Shown: positions 13,147 through 15,285 of the stretch, piece after piece
Layout: every line of letters begins with the position of its first letter
How positions within the stretch are numbered: the stretch's first letter is position 1
NCBI RefSeq assembly: GCF_036906915.1
Contig: NZ_JBAKHX010000122.1
Span: forward strand, 1 to 15,285
Source: Phytohabitans sp036906915
GTDB taxonomy: Bacteria; Actinomycetota; Actinomycetes; Mycobacteriales; Micromonosporaceae
DNA length: 15,285 nucleotides
Direction of reading: 5' to 3'
The notes under the pieces: generated by a model
Database searches by the model: none
Told to the model about the DNA's origin: nothing
The model's input: the letters and a program-made list of their open reading frames with translations, nothing else
Position numbers and translations under genes: made by a program

Positions 13147-13782
13147 GTGTCCCAAGCGCCGAATTTGATCGCCACCACCCTGGTGGCGTGTCTCGTCGCC
13201 AGGCTGGTCGCCTGGCCCGCCATCCGCCGCCTGCGTGCCCAACGGGCCGACGCTGTCGGCTTCTACGCCGCCCGCGCCGTCGCCGACAATGCACGGCCCG
13301 CGGCTGTCCTGCCCATCGACCTCGGTGACTTCAAGCTCGTCAACGACACCTACGGGCACGAGGCCGGAGAGGACCTGCTGATCGAAATCGGCGAACGAAT
13401 CACCGAGGTCGCTGATTTGCGCAGCTGGACCGAGGCCCGGCTCTCCGGCGACGGGTTTGCTGTCATGCTGCCCCTGCGGGATCACGAACACGGCCACGTC
13501 GCCGACCTCTTCGTCGGAAAGATCGCCCGGCCAGTCGAGTTGGCTGCCGACGACGCGCCAATCACGGTGACCGTCAGCATCGGCGCGACCATCGTCGAAA
13601 CCACAGACCCACTCGAAGACTTCGCTCTACGCCGCGCCGACGTCGCCGTGTACCGCGCCAAGCATCGCGGCGGAAACCGGTACGCCACCTACGAACCCGG
13701 CACGCCAATGCCCACGAGCGCGCCGAGCCGAGGCCCGCGCCTGCGCGACCTGCGCCAGCGATACCGGGGCGTGACCGCATGA
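13147..13782 (+). CDS. Degenerate GGDEF-domain protein
   Basis: 211 residues from GTG 13147, six bases after AAAGGAGGA. The N-terminal hydrophobic helix (about 7-24) resembles that of the first GGDEF protein. The DxLTGLxNR segment is missing: the helix leads almost directly to LPIDLGDFKLVNDTYGHEAG (about 55-74). The signature is SGDGF (100-104), so the first Gly and the key Glu are changed. ADVAVYRAKHRGGNRY and a tail similar to the first protein (GPRLRDLRQR) remain. It keeps the metal-binding Asp and the guanine-binding NDTYGH region, so it might bind GTP, but cyclase activity is unlikely. The paired leader and tail suggest it arose by duplication from, or shares ancestry with, the first GGDEF gene. 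A sensor or regulatory pseudo-enzyme role is inference. Its stop overlaps the next gene as ATGA. Confidence 0.75.
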   Translation: MSQAPNLIATTLVACLVARLVAWPAIRRLRAQRADAVGFYAARAVADNARPAAVLPIDLGDFKLVNDTYGHEAGEDLLIEIGERITEVADLRSWTEARLSGDGFAVMLPLRDHEHGHVADLFVGKIARPVELAADDAPITVTVSIGATIVETTDPLEDFALRRADVAVYRAKHRGGNRYATYEPGTPMPTSAPSRGPRLRDLRQRYRGVTA

Positions 13783-15080
13783 CCGGCCCGCGTGAAGAAA
13801 TGGCCTGTGCCACCTGCCTGACCCCACTCAACGTCCTCGACGGCGACTACATCCACCCACTGCACCATGACGACGACGGGCACCAGCCAGTACCCGTCCC
13901 CGTCGCCCAACTCGACACCGTGAACAGAACCTGCGACTTCTGCGGCGACCACCACCCAATGTGGACACTGCGCGGTGGTGGGGTCGCGGTACTTGCCAGC
14001 AGCGCACAAACAAACCTGTTGCAGCACCTCGGCGAAGCATGGGCCGCCTGCGTGGCCTGCATGGCCGACATCGACGCCGGAAAGGCACACCGGGCAGTCG
14101 ACCGCGCCATGCGCCGCATGGGCATGCACAACATCCCCTTCGCGCACGCCGAGGCCCAAAGACTGCATCAAGCCTTCCTCGACGAACGGCGACCCGGTCG
14201 CACCCTGATCACCACCACCGCGTGGCCGGACCTGAACCTCAGCCCGCGCGACCTGCCAAAGGTCCGCGACCGGCTCGCCGCGTTCTACCGCGGCGCCGAC
14301 GGGCTACCCGCCAGCATGCGCATCACCCAGACGCGAGACCACCTCGCCGACAGCCTCGACCGAGCCCGGCTCTACTGGATCGACAACAGCTTCACCGAAC
14401 TGGCCGAACACGCCGCCACGCAGATGCCGGCGGTCACCGCCAACAAGGATCTCGCACCCGGCGACGACGGACTGCTCGTCTGGACACGTCCGGCGACAGC
14501 CCGCAGGATCACGGCCATCTCATGGTCAACACACGCCGACATGATCCAGGCCGTGGCCTACCGCGCCATCGGCACCGGCCTCGACGACCAGACGATGCAA
14601 CACCTCCGCGACGCGGTGGGCTGGCTCGCACCCATACGAACCTTCCAGTTACGCCACGAGCAACTGGTCAACGACGCACACGACCACGGCTCCGCAATCC
14701 TCTTGGCAACCTGGCTGCTGATCGCACAGAAAGCCGGCGAAACGGCGCCCGCCGAAATCGACAAGACCATTCGCAAGAGGTACGCCCGCGCCAAGCGGCC
14801 GCTGCCCGACGTACGCATCGTGCGTATCCGCGCCCGCACCCGACGAGAGGACACCGCCAGCAGCACCGCGACCGGCACCGGCCGGACCTACACCAGCCGC
14901 ATCTGGGTCACCGGACACTGGCGCAACCAGGCATACGGACCAGGCCGGACCCTGCGCCGCCCGGTCTACATCCACCCGTTCCTGCGCGGCTCAGAGGACC
15001 TCCCGATCAAGCTGAGCACCACTGTGCGGATCCTCGACCATCGCAGCAGCGGCAACCCGGGAGGGGATGCCGGCAAGTAG
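13779..15080 (+). CDS. Large hypothetical protein with CxxC zinc-like pairs
   Basis: 433 residues, coupled by ATGA to the degenerate GGDEF gene. The N-terminal 100 residues have three Cys-x2-Cys pairs (C10/C13 in ACATC, C52/C55 in CDFC, C91/C94 in CVAC) and many His residues around 27-34, which suggests one or more zinc ribbons. The middle (about 120-345) is helical. The C-terminus has a distinctive beta-rich motif, 'SRIWVTGHWRNQAYGPGR', followed by RRPVYIHPFLRG (about residues 374-407). I associate this motif with uncharacterised proteins of actinobacterial plasmids and phages, often at the C-terminus. Function unknown; nucleic-acid binding would fit the zinc pairs. A strong hairpin follows ten bases after the stop. 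Confidence 0.6.
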   Translation: MTGPREEMACATCLTPLNVLDGDYIHPLHHDDDGHQPVPVPVAQLDTVNRTCDFCGDHHPMWTLRGGGVAVLASSAQTNLLQHLGEAWAACVACMADIDAGKAHRAVDRAMRRMGMHNIPFAHAEAQRLHQAFLDERRPGRTLITTTAWPDLNLSPRDLPKVRDRLAAFYRGADGLPASMRITQTRDHLADSLDRARLYWIDNSFTELAEHAATQMPAVTANKDLAPGDDGLLVWTRPATARRITAISWSTHADMIQAVAYRAIGTGLDDQTMQHLRDAVGWLAPIRTFQLRHEQLVNDAHDHGSAILLATWLLIAQKAGETAPAEIDKTIRKRYARAKRPLPDVRIVRIRARTRREDTASSTATGTGRTYTSRIWVTGHWRNQAYGPGRTLRRPVYIHPFLRGSEDLPIKLSTTVRILDHRSSGNPGGDAGK

Positions 15081-15090
15081 GAACAGCGAC

Positions 15091-15117
15091 TGGTGGCGGG
15101 GCATGACCCCGCCACCA
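15091..15117 (+). terminator. Intrinsic terminator-like hairpin
   Basis: TGGTGGCGGGG (15091-15101) pairs perfectly with CCCCGCCACCA (15107-15117) around a five-base loop, ten bases after the stop of the preceding gene. There is no T-tract, which is common in GC-rich actinobacteria. It probably ends the accessory block. Confidence 0.6.
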
Positions 15118-15271
15118 CGCTTGTGCCCTTGCTGACTCGGCGCCACACCAGCTCACGGGTCAATCAAACAGCGCCGCGTAGACGTGAGTTCCCCACGCTT
15201 TCGCGGAGTGCACTGATCGCGTGGGAGTGTAAAAAGATCGGTGTAACTCCTGATCAAGGAGAGAGCACCTG

Positions 15272-15285
15272 ATGACGATCACGAC
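15272..15285 (+). CDS. Start of a further gene (partial, cut by the window edge)
   Basis: ATG 15272 begins Met-Thr-Ile-Thr and is preceded by AAGGAGAG about nine bases upstream, a good ribosome site. Only the first codons are visible, so no function can be given. The 150 bases upstream, after the terminator-like hairpin, are slightly AT-richer (GTGTAAAAAGATCGG) and may hold its promoter. Confidence 0.5.

Noticed and set aside
13961..15106. 381-codon plus-strand frame overlapping the CxxC-rich protein
   Set aside because: The product is dominated by Arg, Pro and His, typical of an out-of-frame reading of a GC-rich gene. It has no ribosome site.

Overview
The window is high-GC DNA with actinobacterial features: GC-rich third codon positions, GTG starts, frequent ATGA stop/start overlaps and intrinsic hairpins with short or no T-tracts. 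The left edge carries type IV secretion genes of the kind found in actinobacterial conjugative elements (a small pilin-like protein, a TrbL/VirB6-like polytopic protein and a PrgI-family protein). I read the window as the interior of an integrative conjugative element or conjugative plasmid. A Micromonosporaceae or related host is my guess from overall style only. No integrase, excisionase, tRNA or att site is visible.

Layout. (1) 49-1967, minus strand: three conjugation genes read out of the left edge. (2) 1968-2719: about 750 bases without a convincing gene, with inverted repeats and shared operator-like words. (3) 2791-6069, plus strand: one very large gene for a 1092-residue membrane protein. 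It joins a STAND-like P-loop NTPase and a short TPR/Sel1-like stretch to a calcineurin-like metallophosphoesterase domain and a membrane tail. Each metal-ligand motif of the phosphoesterase part that I can place has lost key residues. (4) 6116-7068, minus: a sigma-like helix-turn-helix protein, translationally coupled to a very short GntR-type DNA-binding protein. (5) 7069-7319: divergent regulatory region with a 10-bp-periodic operator array. (6) 7320-8721, plus: a degenerate methyltransferase-like protein overlapped by an intact class I DNA methyltransferase. (7) 8722-15080, plus: a series of small accessory genes in coupled groups. These include a stand-alone CpaE/Ssd-type pseudo-receiver, a cysteine-rich protein, two GGDEF proteins (one nearly canonical, one degenerate) and several unknowns, two of them with Cys-x2-Cys or similar pairs. 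(8) 15272: the first codons of another gene.

How the parts may work together. The 8-mer TGTCAGGT, or its complement, occurs in the three large intergenic regions. This suggests that conjugation, the regulator pair and the methyltransferase pair answer to one regulator. In the accessory block, most transcription-unit heads carry two hairpins just upstream of the ribosome binding site, and the two GGDEF leaders are clearly homologous, including their loop sequence. The most unusual items are the NTPase/pseudo-phosphoesterase fusion, the two enzyme/pseudo-enzyme pairs (methyltransferase and GGDEF), and the paired-hairpin leaders.
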